Below are positions 19,116 through 29,023 of a DNA stretch of 53,524 nt, one piece after another; the first letter of the stretch is position 1; each line of letters opens with the position of its first letter. The stretch comes from Methanobrevibacter sp. (GTDB lineage: Archaea > Methanobacteriota > Methanobacteria > Methanobacteriales > Methanobacteriaceae), in contig NZ_JAGAXX010000022.1 of NCBI RefSeq assembly GCF_017940815.1, positions 1-53,524 on the forward strand, in the 5' to 3' direction. A program made the position numbers and the translations under genes. The notes beneath the pieces are model-generated. The model had not been told where the DNA came from. It saw only the letters and a list, made by a program, of their open reading frames with translations, and ran no database searches.

Positions 19116-19763
19116 TTACTCAAGTGATTTGATTAGATTTTCACATGCAAGTTTTGGATTTTCAGATTCGTAAATGCTTCTTCCAACAATTATTGCATTT
19201 GAGTATTCCAAGGTCTTCTTGCCGTCTCCGCCTTGCTTTCCAACGCCCGGTGAGATGATATATGCCTCATCTCCAACAATGTTTCTTATGTCTGACAGGC
19301 GGTCAAGTCTTGTTGCCGGTGCAACATAGTTTTTGATTCCCATCTCGACTCCCATTTCAGCTATTGCGTCTGCATTCTTTTGCAGAAACATCTTGGCTCC
19401 TGGGTGGGACATTTCAGTCAGTAAGAACAGTTCCTTTCCATGTTTGTTTGCCATGTCAAGACATGCCTGAACGCTGTCAGATCCGACGAATCCGTGGCAT
19501 ATTATTGCATCGGCTCCTGCCTTGAAGGTTTCGTCACATATCTTGGAGTTTGTTGCATCGATATCTGCAACCTTGAAGTCGCATATCACTTTGAATCCGA
19601 ATTTGTCCTTTAATTTATTGATGATTTCAAGACCTTCCGCAAGTGCGAGTGGGTAGCCTATTTTTATTGTGTCAATATAATCCTTAATGGAGTCACACAT
19701 GTCAATGGCTTCACTTTCACTCATTACATCGAGGGCTAAAATTAAACTATTTTTTACATTCAT
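19116..19763 (-). CDS. pyrF: Orotidine 5'-phosphate decarboxylase
   Basis: Last step of UMP synthesis: removes CO2 from OMP. Residues 5-13 SLILALDVM start the barrel. CDFKVADIDATN contains the DxKxxD catalytic network. ISPGVGKQGG and IIVGRSIYES near the end bind phosphate. 215 aa, normal for archaeal PyrF. It is transcribed away from cbiM; the shared 195-base intergenic region holds a DtxR-like palindrome 34 bases upstream of the pyrF start and an AGTATTACT box. No other pyrimidine genes adjoin. Confidence 0.95.
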   Translation of the reverse strand: MNVKNSLILALDVMSESEAIDMCDSIKDYIDTIKIGYPLALAEGLEIINKLKDKFGFKVICDFKVADIDATNSKICDETFKAGADAIICHGFVGSDSVQACLDMANKHGKELFLLTEMSHPGAKMFLQKNADAIAEMGVEMGIKNYVAPATRLDRLSDIRNIVGDEAYIISPGVGKQGGDGKKTLEYSNAIIVGRSIYESENPKLACENLIKSLE

Positions 19764-19796
19764 GGTATCTACTTTGTTATTTATTCTATTAAATTA

Positions 19797-19810
19797 TTAG
19801 GTGTGCCTAA
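19797..19810. promoter_or_regulatory. DtxR-type palindromic operator candidate
   Basis: TTAGGTGTGCCTAA is a TTAGG-N4-CCTAA palindrome, close to the operators used by DtxR/IdeR/MntR-family metal repressors in archaea. It lies between divergent pyrF and cbiM. The cbiM transporter is the more sensible target for a metal repressor, though the box is about 150 bases from its start codon and only 34 bases from pyrF. Confidence 0.5.
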
Positions 19811-19816
19811 TTTTTT

Positions 19817-19825
19817 AGTATTACT
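19817..19825. promoter_or_regulatory. AGTATTACT box upstream of cbiM
   Basis: A 4-1-4 palindrome of the class found at the metal ATPase promoter. It is seven bases from the DtxR-like palindrome and about 140 bases before cbiM. A TATA-like ATTTATATG follows at about 19837. Confidence 0.4.
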
Positions 19826-19958
19826 TTTTACTATACATTTATATGTAATAAGTGATATAATAAGATTATCAATAAAACTTTATTAAATTTTAATTATAAT
19901 TTAAATTTTTATTGAGAATTTTATCAATTCGTTTTGATATATTTGGAGGAAAAAATTT

Positions 19959-20624
19959 ATGCATATTATGGAAGGATACTTACCATTAGAATGGTGTATT
20001 GTATGGTTCGTTGTAGCAATCATCTTTGTCGCTTATGGTATTTATCAAATCAAAAAAATCGTAGATGAAACCCCTGAATCCAAGGCATTACTCGCTGTGA
20101 GTGGGGCTTTCATGTTCATCTTATCATCTTTGAAATTACCTTCTGTTACTGGAAGTTGTTCACACCCTTGTGGTAACGGATTAGGTGCAGCATTATTCGG
20201 TCCTGCTGTAACTGCAGTATTAGCAACTATTGTACTTATTTTCCAAGCATTATTACTTGCTCACGGTGGATTAACCACTTTAGGAGCAAACATTGTTTCA
20301 ATGGGTATCGTTGGACCTGTCGTAGCTTGGATTGTTTACAAAGCTTTTACCAAAGCAGGCATATCATCAACAATTGCAATATTCTTTGCAGCATTTTTAG
20401 GTGACTTGTTAACTTACGTTACAACCTCATTCCAATTAGCATTCGCATTCCCTGCACCAACATTCAGTGCAGCATTAACTAACTTCTTAGTTATCTTTGC
20501 GGTTACTCAAATCCCATTAGCTGTTGGAGAAGGTATTTTAACAGTAATCATCTGGGACAGATTAAAAGCTTACAAACCAAAATTATTAGATAAACTTGGT
20601 GCATTAGCTCCTAATGAAGCATAA
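19959..20624 (+). CDS. cbiM: Ni/Co ECF transporter, substrate-capture subunit CbiM
   Basis: Membrane S-component that binds the metal ion. The protein opens with MHIMEGYLP, in which the free N-terminus and His2 form the metal site of CbiM/NikM proteins. [30 protein letters not shown] and a further five or so helices match the family. 221 aa. A strong GGAGGA site lies 8 bases before the ATG. cbiN, cbiQ and cbiO follow closely. In a methanogen the substrate could be Ni (for F430 and hydrogenases) or Co (for corrinoids); sequence alone does not decide. Confidence 0.94.
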   Translation: MHIMEGYLPLEWCIVWFVVAIIFVAYGIYQIKKIVDETPESKALLAVSGAFMFILSSLKLPSVTGSCSHPCGNGLGAALFGPAVTAVLATIVLIFQALLLAHGGLTTLGANIVSMGIVGPVVAWIVYKAFTKAGISSTIAIFFAAFLGDLLTYVTTSFQLAFAFPAPTFSAALTNFLVIFAVTQIPLAVGEGILTVIIWDRLKAYKPKLLDKLGALAPNEA

Positions 20625-20634
20625 GGTGATAAAT

Positions 20635-20922
20635 ATGAAAACATCAACATTAATTATTTTAGCTATAGTTTGTATCATTATCTTCATCGCACCATTAGTG
20701 ATGTTCAGTGGTCATGGAGAAGATGACGGTTACTTTGGTGGATCCGACGATGCAGCAGGGGAAGCTGTAGAAGCATCCGGTTTCCAACCATGGGCTCAGT
20801 CTATATGGGAACCACCTAGTGGTGAAATCGAAAGTTTATTATTCGCTCTTCAAGCAGCAATAGGAGCAATCATCATTGGTTACTTCTTCGGTTACTGGAG
20901 AGGACAAGGTAAAGAAGAATAA
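20635..20922 (+). CDS. cbiN: Ni/Co ECF transporter, accessory subunit CbiN
   Basis: 95-aa protein with an N-terminal and a C-terminal membrane helix and a soluble middle part (GHGEDDGYFGGSDDAAGE, then FQPW and PPSGEIESLLFALQ) characteristic of CbiN. It works with CbiM to bring the metal ion into the binding site. The ATG at 20635 is chosen because GGTGAT lies 4 bases upstream; an upstream in-frame ATG at 20614 lies inside cbiM and has no ribosome site. The gap to cbiM is 10 bases. Confidence 0.92.
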   Translation: MKTSTLIILAIVCIIIFIAPLVMFSGHGEDDGYFGGSDDAAGEAVEASGFQPWAQSIWEPPSGEIESLLFALQAAIGAIIIGYFFGYWRGQGKEE

Positions 20923-20958
20923 ATATTCTTCTTAACTTATTTTTTTTAGTGATTTTTT

Positions 20959-21651
20959 ATGAAATTTGATATGGATTATATTGCTCATCATAATGAGTTG
21001 ACAGAAACAAATCCTTATTTTAAACTGTTCCTGACAATATTCCTGTTGATTTTAACTTTAGCTCTTGATAATCTATATTTCGACATATTCATTTTTGTAG
21101 TGATGTCCATTGTCATTTTGGCAGTGGCCAAGATAAATTTCAGATCATATCTTAAGTTCTTATCAATTCCGATGGCATTTGTAGTCATAACATGTCTGTT
21201 CCTGATATTCTTCTTTGGAAATGGAGAAGTCATATACGAAACAGGAATATTTGGCATAGTGGTCACAACTGATTCCCTTCACTATGGGGTCTATACATTC
21301 TTTAGAGTTGTTGGATGTTTGCCTTTGCTTGGATTTTTGGCATTGACCACACCAATTGCAAAGATTTTGCATTGTCTGGCCACATTGAAGGTTCCAAGAA
21401 TTGTAATTGAGATTGCACTTTTGATGTACAATTCAATTTTCATATTCCTAAATGAGATTGACACTATGCAGAAGGCACAGGAAACAAGACTTGGATATCA
21501 TTCCTATTGGAATTCATTTAAATCTCTAGGAGCACTTGCAAGTACAATTTTTCTACGATCTCTTGATAAGAGTGAAACATTACAGCATTCTCTTGATTCC
21601 AGAGGGTACACTGGTGAATTGCCAATTTATGAACCACAAAAAAGGGAGTAA
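20959..21651 (+). CDS. cbiQ: Ni/Co ECF transporter, transmembrane coupling subunit CbiQ
   Basis: T-component that links the ATPase to CbiM. About five helices are followed by the cytoplasmic coupling helices; the family's Ala-Arg-Gly type motifs appear as QETRLGY near residue 173 and DSRGYTG near residue 215, which contact the ATPase grooves. 230 aa. It sits 36 bases after cbiN and six bases before cbiO. Confidence 0.92.
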   Translation: MKFDMDYIAHHNELTETNPYFKLFLTIFLLILTLALDNLYFDIFIFVVMSIVILAVAKINFRSYLKFLSIPMAFVVITCLFLIFFFGNGEVIYETGIFGIVVTTDSLHYGVYTFFRVVGCLPLLGFLALTTPIAKILHCLATLKVPRIVIEIALLMYNSIFIFLNEIDTMQKAQETRLGYHSYWNSFKSLGALASTIFLRSLDKSETLQHSLDSRGYTGELPIYEPQKRE

Positions 21652-21657
21652 TCAATC

Positions 21658-22491
21658 ATGTTAGAAGTTAAAAATATTAAATATTCATATAATGCGGATT
21701 ATCAGGCATTGAAGGGAGTTAGCTTAAAAGTAGAAAAAGGAGAAATGGTTGCTCTTTTAGGTAAAAACGGTGCTGGAAAGTCAACATTGTTCCTGCATTT
21801 GAATGGTATTTACGAACCTGATGAAGGGCAAGTTTTCATTGACGGTGAAGAATTAAAGTATGACAAAAAGTCCCTGCTCAAGTTCAGGCAAAAGGTAGGA
21901 ATTGTATTTCAAAACCCTGATGACCAGATTTTCGCTCCAACAGTTGAGGAAGATGTAGCATTTGGGCCTTTAAACTTAGGGCTTTCTATGGAAGAGGTCC
22001 AAGATCGTGTTGAAGAGGCTCTTGCTCGTGTTGGAATGAACGGTTTTGAGAAAAAGGCACCTCATCACTTGAGTGGAGGTCAAAAGAAAAGAGTTGCTAT
22101 TGCAGGTATTCTTGCAATGAAACCTGAAATTATGGTTTTGGATGAGCCTACTGCAGGTCTTGACCCACAGGGTGTAACCAATTTAACAAAATTATTAAAA
22201 GAACTCAATGATGAAGGAATTACAATCATAATATCAACACATGAAGTTGATTTGGTTCCAGATTATGCTAAAAGAGTATTTGTTTTGGTGGATGGGTTGT
22301 TGATTGCTGAAGGAACACCTAAAGATATCTTTTCTCAACCAGAAATTTTAAAGCAAGCTAACCTTGAAGTTCCAATTGTCACTGAACTGTTCCAAAGGCT
22401 TGAAGCCGAAGGCATAGATATGGAAGATGACTATCCGTTGACAATTGACGAGGCAAAGGATAAGTTTCTAAAACTTTTAGATAAAAACTAA
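21658..22491 (+). CDS. cbiO: Ni/Co ECF transporter, ATPase subunit CbiO
   Basis: Cytoplasmic ABC ATPase that powers the transporter. Walker A GKNGAGKST is at residues 36-44, the Q-loop region VFQNPDDQIFAPTVEEDVAF is typical of ECF ATPases, the signature is LSGGQKKR, Walker B is IMVLDEPTAGLDP, and the switch His lies in STHEVD. 277 aa. It is the last gene of the cbiMNQO operon; a nine-T run at 22492-22500 directly after the stop probably ends the transcript. Confidence 0.94.
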   Translation: MLEVKNIKYSYNADYQALKGVSLKVEKGEMVALLGKNGAGKSTLFLHLNGIYEPDEGQVFIDGEELKYDKKSLLKFRQKVGIVFQNPDDQIFAPTVEEDVAFGPLNLGLSMEEVQDRVEEALARVGMNGFEKKAPHHLSGGQKKRVAIAGILAMKPEIMVLDEPTAGLDPQGVTNLTKLLKELNDEGITIIISTHEVDLVPDYAKRVFVLVDGLLIAEGTPKDIFSQPEILKQANLEVPIVTELFQRLEAEGIDMEDDYPLTIDEAKDKFLKLLDKN

Positions 22492-22531
22492 TTTTTTTTT
22501 AACTCAAAAATTTTTCATAATTCTATAGCTT

Positions 22532-22566
22532 AAAGTATTACTCGCAGTAATAAAAAATAATACTTT
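22532..22566. promoter_or_regulatory. Inverted-repeat box upstream of riboflavin synthase
   Basis: AAAGTATTA (22532-22540) and TAATACTTT (22558-22566) form a 9-bp inverted repeat around 17 bases. The left arm contains AGTATTACT (22534-22542), the palindrome class seen at the metal ATPase and cbiM. It lies about 60 bases upstream of the ribC start, before a TATA-like CTTTTATATT (about 22584-22593). Confidence 0.45.
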
Positions 22567-22621
22567 CTTATTTTTCAACTAAACTTTTATATTTTAAAAA
22601 ACATATTTTTTCATAAGGTGA

Positions 22622-23086
<465 letters not shown>

Positions 23087-23096
23087 GTGATATAAA

Positions 23097-23801
23097 ATGG
23101 AATATGAACTAACTTCAGAAGATAGAAATGCAACATTTGTTGTTCTTCCAGCATATAACGAAGCAACAAGAATACAGCCGGTAATCGAATCCATTGCAGA
23201 TAAGGGCTATAATATGGTCATTGTCAATGACGGTTCATCAGACAATACCTTGGATGTTATTCTGGATTCCAAAAGGAAATATCCGGATAAGATTCATGTA
23301 TATTCTTTAATGATAAATCGTGGTGTAGGAATCGCAACACAGACTGGTTTTGATGCAGTATTGAAATATGATCCAAAGTATGTTGTGAGCATGGACTCAG
23401 ATGGACAGCACTCAGCTGATGACTTGGATAATGTAATAACTCCACTAGTCACTGGCCAAGCTCATGCTGTAATTGGCGTTAGGCCACTTAAGGACATGCC
23501 TTTTACCAGAAATTTTGCAAATGCCATCATGAACTTGCTTACAAGAATATTTTATGGAGTTAATGTAAGTGATTCTCAAACTGGTTTTAGGGCAATAACC
23601 CAGGATGCATTGAAAAAAATCAAAATCAATGCCAGAGGATATCTCATTTCATCAGAGTTTATTCGTGAAGTCAATGACAAGAATATTCCATTTGCAGAAG
23701 TTCCAATTCAAACAATCTACACTCCTGAAACTCAAGCAAAAGGAACTAATGTCAAAGAGGCATTAAAAATTTTAATTCAAATGATAAAACATCAGTTTTA
23801 G
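23097..23801 (+). CDS. Family 2 glycosyltransferase (dolichol-phosphate type)
   Basis: GT-A fold sugar transferase. VLPAYNEATRIQPVIE at the start, NDGSSDNTLDV for nucleotide binding, and DSDGQHSADDLD as the metal-binding DxD-like region place it near dolichyl-phosphate mannose/glucose transferases. SDSQTGFRAITQDAL is also typical of this group. 234 aa with no membrane helices, so it may act at the membrane with the next gene's product (a DUF2304 membrane protein), a pairing often seen. The lipid and sugar substrates are unknown. Probably used in surface glycan or glycolipid assembly. Confidence 0.88.
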   Translation: MEYELTSEDRNATFVVLPAYNEATRIQPVIESIADKGYNMVIVNDGSSDNTLDVILDSKRKYPDKIHVYSLMINRGVGIATQTGFDAVLKYDPKYVVSMDSDGQHSADDLDNVITPLVTGQAHAVIGVRPLKDMPFTRNFANAIMNLLTRIFYGVNVSDSQTGFRAITQDALKKIKINARGYLISSEFIREVNDKNIPFAEVPIQTIYTPETQAKGTNVKEALKILIQMIKHQF

Positions 23802-23809
23802 GTGATTAA

Positions 23810-24160
23810 ATGTTATTATATTCAATATTATTTCCAATAATCTCAATATTAGCTATTCTATGGTTTGTTTATAGATACATGAAGCAAAAACAATCCTTGA
23901 TAACTGTAATACTATGGACTGTACTTTGGATGTTCGTAATATTGTTTTCAATATTTCCAAAAGCAAGTGAGAGGTTTGCAAGCCTATTCGGTATAACAAG
24001 AGGTTTGGATTTCATTATCATTGCAGTATTTTTAGTGTTATTCTACATCATATTCGGATTATTCAATAAAATAGATATTCTAAATGATGAAATCAACAAA
24101 ATAGTTAAGGAAGTGGCAATCAATAATGAAATATCTCTTGATGATGAAGAGGATGAATAA
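23810..24160 (+). CDS. DUF2304 membrane protein
   Basis: 116-aa protein with three hydrophobic helices (about residues 3-20, 33-50 and 67-87) and an acidic C-terminal tail with DDEEDE. It fits the DUF2304 family, which is usually encoded beside family 2 glycosyltransferases, as here. AGGTGA precedes the ATG. The last A of its stop is the first A of the next start (TAATG), so translation of the next gene is probably coupled. Function unknown; a membrane partner for the glycosyltransferase is a fair guess. Confidence 0.8.
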   Translation: MLLYSILFPIISILAILWFVYRYMKQKQSLITVILWTVLWMFVILFSIFPKASERFASLFGITRGLDFIIIAVFLVLFYIIFGLFNKIDILNDEINKIVKEVAINNEISLDDEEDE

Positions 24161-24831
24161 TGATTTACTTTAGAGGATGCACTGCAAGGGAAAAGGAAAC
24201 CAGCATTCAGGAAGCAACTGAAAAGCTATTGGGCCTTGCAGGTGTTGATTATCATATTTTGGATGAGGAGGCTTGCTGTGGATCAGTGCTCCTCAGAACT
24301 GGTTTTTTAAAAGATGCACAGGAACAAATCAAAAGGAACACTGAGTCTTTTAAAGATGAAACCATTTTGGTTTCATGTGCTGGATGCTATAAGACTCTTA
24401 AGGAGGATTATGAAGGCTTGGATGTGATTCACATTTCCCAATTATTAAATGATTTGATTGAAAATGGCAGTCTTAACATTTCTAAAAAGGATTTGAATGT
24501 CACTTATCACGATTCATGCCATCTGGGCCGTCATATGGAAGTTTTCGATGCCCCTAGAAATGTCATTGAAAGTGTTGCAAATCTGATTGAAATGGAAAAC
24601 ATCAGGGAAAACAGCTTATGTTGTGGAGCTGGAGGTGGGGTGAAATCCGCTTATCCTGAAATTGCTTCACAAATGGCAAGTACAAGAATTGCACAGGCTA
24701 AAGACACAGGCTGCAAAACCCTTATTACTGCATGCCCGTTCTGCAAGCTCAACTTGTCAAATGAGGAAATGGAAGTCATTGACTTAACTGAATTTTTAGT
24801 GAAATATGGTGATATGGATGAAACCCAGTGA
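24160..24831 (+). CDS. CCG-domain Fe-S oxidoreductase subunit
   Basis: 223-aa protein with two Cys-rich CCG domains, the fold of HdrB, LutA and GlpC C-termini. Cys motifs in order are FRGCTAREKE, ACCGSVLLRTG, SCAGCYKTLK, HDSCHLGRH, SLCCGAGGG and CPFCKLN. Such domains bind unusual Fe-S clusters and handle thiols or electron transfer. It overlaps the following LUD-domain gene, which supplies two 4Fe-4S clusters, so the two probably form one complex. It is distinct from the true heterodisulfide reductase genes; the substrate is unknown. Confidence 0.85.
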   Translation: MIYFRGCTAREKETSIQEATEKLLGLAGVDYHILDEEACCGSVLLRTGFLKDAQEQIKRNTESFKDETILVSCAGCYKTLKEDYEGLDVIHISQLLNDLIENGSLNISKKDLNVTYHDSCHLGRHMEVFDAPRNVIESVANLIEMENIRENSLCCGAGGGVKSAYPEIASQMASTRIAQAKDTGCKTLITACPFCKLNLSNEEMEVIDLTEFLVKYGDMDETQ

Positions 24832-26020
24832 ACTTGAAACAATGAGAAAGTCATTCAACACTGTCAAAAGCAGGTCCGATTCCATTAAGGATTCCCCATC
24901 CACAAAAAGGCTAAAAAATAGGGTTCAGGAAATCAAAAAAGAATCAATTGAAAATAACGATTACTATTTGAATCAGGCATTGGAGTCATTTAAAAGGAAT
25001 GATATTGATGTTTTAATGGCTGAAAACGCACAGGATGCATTGGACATTATTGACGAATTGCTTGATGAGTATGATGCAAAAGTTATCGCAAAGGCAAAGT
25101 CAAATACGTTGGGTGAAATAAATCTCAAGGGTCATTTGGCAGACAAGGACATTGATGTTGTTGAAACCGATTTGGGGGACAGGATTCTTCAGCTTAAAAG
25201 AACAGACAACAAGCCGGTTCATCCAACAGGTCCGGCTTCACATTTGAACGTTTCAAACATAACTGATATAGTCAACGAGTCATTGGACGTTAATGTCAAT
25301 GCGGTTCCAAGGGAAATCATGGAAGTTGTAAGGGGTGATGTTCTAAATCGCCTAAAAAATGCCAACGTAGGTATAAGTGGAGCCAATGCAATTGCCTCTG
25401 AAGAGGGGTCATGTGTAATGGTGCACAATGAGGGCAATATTTCAATAGTTTCACTAAAGGATTTGCATATAATTGTAGCTGGAATCGATAAAATAGTACC
25501 TACACTGGAAGACGCAATCTCCCTTGTGAAACTTGAAACAGTATTTGCAACAGGCAACTATGTGACTTCATATATGAATGTAATATCAGGTCCGTCAAAG
25601 ACAGCGGATATTGAGAAAAAGCTTTTGAAAAACATGTATGGTGCTGAAAGGGTTGTCTTGATTCTATTAGACAACGGAAGGAGTGAAGCAACTGAGGAAT
25701 GCCTTTACTGTATCGGATGCGGTAACTGTGTTGTTCACTGTCCGGTTTACAATGCGGTCGGAAACGAATTCGGATTCAACAACTATTTGGGTGGCCGTGG
25801 AGTTGCAATGTCAAAATTCATCGAGGATGATGAGACCTGCTTTAATTCAGGTCTTTACATGTGCACATTGTGTGGATTATGTACATTAAACTGTCCTTTG
25901 ACAATACCAACTAATGAAATCCTTGAAAACATGAGGAAATTGTCAACTGAAGTTGGGTTTTACCCTAAGGCACATGGCAAAATCAAGGATAATGTTTCCA
26001 GGAACAATTCTCCTTACTAA
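24818..26020 (+). CDS. LUD-domain protein with 4Fe-4S clusters (LutB-like)
   Basis: About 400-aa protein. Residues about 50-270 form a LUD (lactate-utilisation type) domain ([39 protein letters not shown]). The C-terminal part has two cluster motifs, [15 protein letters not shown] and [12 protein letters not shown]. It overlaps the CCG-domain gene by 14 bases and pairs with it as LutA and LutB do in bacteria. The start is chosen at ATG 24818 after GGTGAT (24808-24813); an in-frame ATG at 24806 is possible. Lactate oxidation is unlikely in this methanogen; the physiological substrate is unknown. Confidence 0.83.
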   Translation: MKPSELETMRKSFNTVKSRSDSIKDSPSTKRLKNRVQEIKKESIENNDYYLNQALESFKRNDIDVLMAENAQDALDIIDELLDEYDAKVIAKAKSNTLGEINLKGHLADKDIDVVETDLGDRILQLKRTDNKPVHPTGPASHLNVSNITDIVNESLDVNVNAVPREIMEVVRGDVLNRLKNANVGISGANAIASEEGSCVMVHNEGNISIVSLKDLHIIVAGIDKIVPTLEDAISLVKLETVFATGNYVTSYMNVISGPSKTADIEKKLLKNMYGAERVVLILLDNGRSEATEECLYCIGCGNCVVHCPVYNAVGNEFGFNNYLGGRGVAMSKFIEDDETCFNSGLYMCTLCGLCTLNCPLTIPTNEILENMRKLSTEVGFYPKAHGKIKDNVSRNNSPY

Positions 26021-26130
26021 TTTTATTTTTTTTAATTTTTCTCTTTGATTTTCTTAAAACCAATAATATTATAAATAATAAAGAAGTAATATTATTATAT
26101 TATAAAATTATATTTTATTGGAGGAAATTT

Positions 26131-26844
26131 ATGCTTCTATTAATAAGTCCTATAAATCATGAAGAAGCTCTTGAATCAATCAAAGGTGGAGCAGATATTG
26201 TTGATGTGAAAAATCCTAAGGAAGGTTCTTTAGGCGCTAATTTCCCTTGGGTCATTAAAGAAATCAGGGAATTAACTCCTGAAGACAAGCTTGTTAGTGC
26301 AACTTTAGGTGATGTGCCTTACAAACCAGGTACAGTTTCACTTGCAGCAATGGGAGCTCACGTTTCCGGAGCAGATTATATTAAAGTTGGATTATACGGA
26401 ACAAAAAATCATGACGAAGCTGTAGAAGTCATGGAAAACGTTGTAAAAACTGTAAAAGATATTAGTGAAGATACAATTATTGTAGCTGCAGGTTATGCAG
26501 ACGCTCACCGTGTAGGTGCAGTTGACCCTATGGAAATACCAAAAGTTGCAAAAGACGCTGGATGCGACCTTGCAATGCTTGACACTGCAGTTAAAGACGG
26601 TCATACTTTATTCGATTATTTGGATATCGACCAATTGAAAGAATTTGTTGACGAAGCTCACGGATACGGTTTGAAAACCGCACTTGCAGGATCTGTTAAA
26701 AAAGACCAATTAAAACCATTACATGACATTGGTTGTGATGTTGTTGGAATCAGAGGAGCTGCTTGTGTAGGTGGAGACAGAAATACTGGTAAAATCCACC
26801 ACAGTGCTGTAGCTGAGCTCAAAGAATTATGTGATTCATTTTAA
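26131..26844 (+). CDS. mfnB: (5-formylfuran-3-yl)methyl phosphate synthase
   Basis: Makes the furan precursor of methanofuran, the C1 carrier of the first step of methanogenesis, from two molecules of glyceraldehyde-3-phosphate. The TIM-barrel protein has Lys27 in [15 protein letters not shown] and Lys85 in DYIKVGLYG, the lysines reported as catalytic in the Methanocaldococcus enzyme, plus [11 protein letters not shown] with the Asp. 237 aa. GGAGG lies 7 bases before the ATG. guaB follows 13 bases later; this pairing suggests a shared transcript but no direct pathway link. Confidence 0.93.
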   Translation: MLLLISPINHEEALESIKGGADIVDVKNPKEGSLGANFPWVIKEIRELTPEDKLVSATLGDVPYKPGTVSLAAMGAHVSGADYIKVGLYGTKNHDEAVEVMENVVKTVKDISEDTIIVAAGYADAHRVGAVDPMEIPKVAKDAGCDLAMLDTAVKDGHTLFDYLDIDQLKEFVDEAHGYGLKTALAGSVKKDQLKPLHDIGCDVVGIRGAACVGGDRNTGKIHHSAVAELKELCDSF

Positions 26845-26857
26845 ATAGGTGTAAATT

Positions 26858-28342
26858 ATGTCATTTTCTAAAAAAGTTCAAGAAGCAAGAATGTCTTATA
26901 CTTTTGATGATTTTCTCTTAACTCCAAATGCAAGTTATGTAGAACCAAAAGACATAGACACTACAATCGAATTAGGTAAAGGAATTAAATTAAACATCCC
27001 AGTCTTAAGTGCCGCTATGGATACAGTTACTGAAGCTGACTTGGCAGTAGCTATGGCACAAGAAGGAGGTGTTGGTGTAATTCACAGAAACATCACACTC
27101 GAAAGACAAGTTGAAGAAGTAAGAAAAGTTAAGAATGCTGAAGACTTGACCATCCGTGATGTTGTAACTATTGCTCAAGATTCCACTGTTGCTGAAGCTC
27201 AAGACATCATGCGCAATGAGCTTATCAGCGGGTTGCCTGTTGTTGACGGTGATGAAATTCTTGGTATTATCTCAAAAAGGGATATCAGACCATTCTTAAA
27301 ATCAGAACCAAAAACTGAAATTAAGGATATCATGACTTCCGATGTTGTAACTGTCGAGGAAGGGGTTACTGCTGAAGAGGCATTGAATATCGCATACGAC
27401 AATAAGGTTGAAAGACTCCCTGTTGTACGTGACGGCAAGTTAGTTGGAATCATTACTATTAAAGACATTTTAAATCAAGCACAATATCCTAATGCTGCTC
27501 GTGATAAAAACGGCGACTTTTTGGTTGCTGCAGCATGTGGTCCATTTGATTTGGACCGTGCAATGGCATTGGATCAAGCTGGTGCTGACATTATTTCCAT
27601 TGACTGTGCTCATGCACACAACATGAACGTAGTCAAATTTACAGAAACCATTAAAGATAATATTGATGCTGAATTATGTGTGGGTAACATTGCAACTGCA
27701 GAAGCTGCAGAAGACTTGATTTCCATGGGTGTTGACGCACTTAAAGTGGGTATCGGTCCGGGTTCAATGTGTACCACTCGTATTGTAGCTGGTGTTGGTG
27801 TGCCACAATTGACTGCAATTTCAGATGTTGCAGATGCCGCAGCTGACTCAGGCATTCCGGTAATTGCTGACGGAGGTATCAGATACTCTGGAGATGTTGC
27901 AAAAGCTATCGGTGCTGGAGCAGATGCAGTAATGCTAGGTAACTTACTTGCAGCTTCCCTTGAAGCTCCAGGTGACATTGTTGTCATGAACGGTAAACAA
28001 TACAAGAAATACCGTGGAATGGGATCAATGGGTGCAATGACCAGTGAATTTGATGGTGGAGCAGACAGATACTTCCAAGGACAAAAAAGTAAAATGAACC
28101 ATACTAAATATGTTCCTGAAGGAATCGAAGGTGCTGTTCCATATAAAGGAACCGTTGCAGAAATCCTGTTCCAATTAGTGGGCGGTTTGAAATCATCCAT
28201 GGGTTACTGTGGTGCTAAGGATATTGCTGCAATGCAAGAAAAAGCAAACTTCGTTAGAATTACAAGCAGTGGAATCAAAGAATCCCACCCACATGACTTG
28301 TTAATAACTAATGAAAGTCCTAACTATCCAACTCTTGACTAG
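26858..28342 (+). CDS. guaB: IMP dehydrogenase
   Basis: Oxidises IMP to XMP with NAD, committing purines to GMP. 494 aa, the full family length. The barrel is interrupted at about residues 95-205 by two CBS domains ([33 protein letters not shown]), which bind adenine or guanine nucleotides. The active-site loop [18 protein letters not shown] carries the catalytic Cys. [10 protein letters not shown] and the mobile flap follow. AGGTG precedes the ATG by 8 bases. A T-run (28358-28367) after the stop probably terminates the mfnB-guaB transcript. purF in the same window is another purine gene. Confidence 0.96.
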   Translation: MSFSKKVQEARMSYTFDDFLLTPNASYVEPKDIDTTIELGKGIKLNIPVLSAAMDTVTEADLAVAMAQEGGVGVIHRNITLERQVEEVRKVKNAEDLTIRDVVTIAQDSTVAEAQDIMRNELISGLPVVDGDEILGIISKRDIRPFLKSEPKTEIKDIMTSDVVTVEEGVTAEEALNIAYDNKVERLPVVRDGKLVGIITIKDILNQAQYPNAARDKNGDFLVAAACGPFDLDRAMALDQAGADIISIDCAHAHNMNVVKFTETIKDNIDAELCVGNIATAEAAEDLISMGVDALKVGIGPGSMCTTRIVAGVGVPQLTAISDVADAAADSGIPVIADGGIRYSGDVAKAIGAGADAVMLGNLLAASLEAPGDIVVMNGKQYKKYRGMGSMGAMTSEFDGGADRYFQGQKSKMNHTKYVPEGIEGAVPYKGTVAEILFQLVGGLKSSMGYCGAKDIAAMQEKANFVRITSSGIKESHPHDLLITNESPNYPTLD

Positions 28343-28436
28343 TTGGATTCATTTTAATTTTTTTTGATGGGAATTTGAATAATGGCATAGGATTTATAGG
28401 TATAACTTTTTTTCTCATCAAAAAATGTATTTTTTC

Positions 28437-28471
28437 GCTTAAAATGCTAATTTTAAGCAAACCTTTAAATA
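28437..28471. promoter_or_regulatory. 9-bp palindrome next to the L37Ae promoter
   Basis: GCTTAAAAT (28437-28445) and ATTTTAAGC (28450-28458) form a perfect 9-bp inverted repeat with a 4-base loop. It is immediately followed by a BRE-like AAACC and TATA box TTTAAATA (28464-28471). The expected transcription start is near 28495, giving a leader of about 75 bases before L37Ae. The repeat may be an operator or the foldback of the upstream guaB transcript. The rest of the 230-base gap shows nothing else clear. Confidence 0.5.
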
Positions 28472-28572
28472 TTAGATTATCTTATATTATATTATTAGAT
28501 AATTTTATGATTATTTTACATAATCAATGTAAATTCTTTAATTAAATTATTATTATTACGGAGAGAATATAA

Positions 28573-28842
28573 ATGGCAAGAACTAAAAAAGTGGGTATTA
28601 CAGGAAGGTTCGGTGCAAGATACGGAAGAAAAGCAAAAAGATCTGTAAAGATCATCGAAGAAAACATGAAAAAGAATCATGTTTGTCCTAAATGTGATAG
28701 ACCTTACGTAAAAAGAGAAGCTGCTGGAATTTGGAAATGCAGAAAATGTGGTGCAGTATTTACTGGTGGAGCATACGTTCCACAAACTCCTATGGCAAAA
28801 TCTGCAGCACGTAACATCAGAGACATTCGTGTGGAGGAATAG
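28573..28842 (+). CDS. rpl37ae: Large-subunit ribosomal protein eL43 (L37Ae)
   Basis: Ribosomal protein of 89 aa with a C4 zinc ribbon, [11 protein letters not shown] and [13 protein letters not shown], and the N-terminal [17 protein letters not shown] typical of L37Ae. GGAGAG precedes the ATG. It heads a conserved archaeal group with rpoP, a Brix protein, pcc1 and prefoldin beta. Confidence 0.97.
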   Translation: MARTKKVGITGRFGARYGRKAKRSVKIIEENMKKNHVCPKCDRPYVKREAAGIWKCRKCGAVFTGGAYVPQTPMAKSAARNIRDIRVEE

Positions 28843-28845
28843 GCC

Positions 28846-28977
28846 TTGTATAGGTGTCCACGTTGTGGAGCAGAAGTAGATCATAAAAGCTACATGGAAA
28901 ACAAATGTCCTAAGTGTAGATACAGAATCTTATTTAAAAATGTTCCAGAAACTACTAGAATTATAAAAGCAAGATAA
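28846..28977 (+). CDS. rpoP: DNA-directed RNA polymerase subunit P (Rpb12-like)
   Basis: 43-aa zinc-binding RNA polymerase subunit. The Cys pairs are YRCPRCGAEVD and NKCPKCRYRIL, and the tail TTRIIKAR is typical. It starts with TTG at 28846, three bases after the L37Ae stop, with GGAGGA 7 bases upstream inside the end of that gene, so the two are translationally linked. Family length and genomic position agree. Confidence 0.95.
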   Translation: MYRCPRCGAEVDHKSYMENKCPKCRYRILFKNVPETTRIIKAR

Positions 28978-29023
28978 ATCATTATCTTCTTTTACTAAAT
29001 TTTTTATACTATTTTTGATTTAA

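Noticed and set aside
27610-28200. 196-aa minus-strand frame opposite guaB
   Set aside because: Lies wholly within the conserved IMP dehydrogenase gene; low-complexity Pro/Ser/Ala product without a ribosome site.
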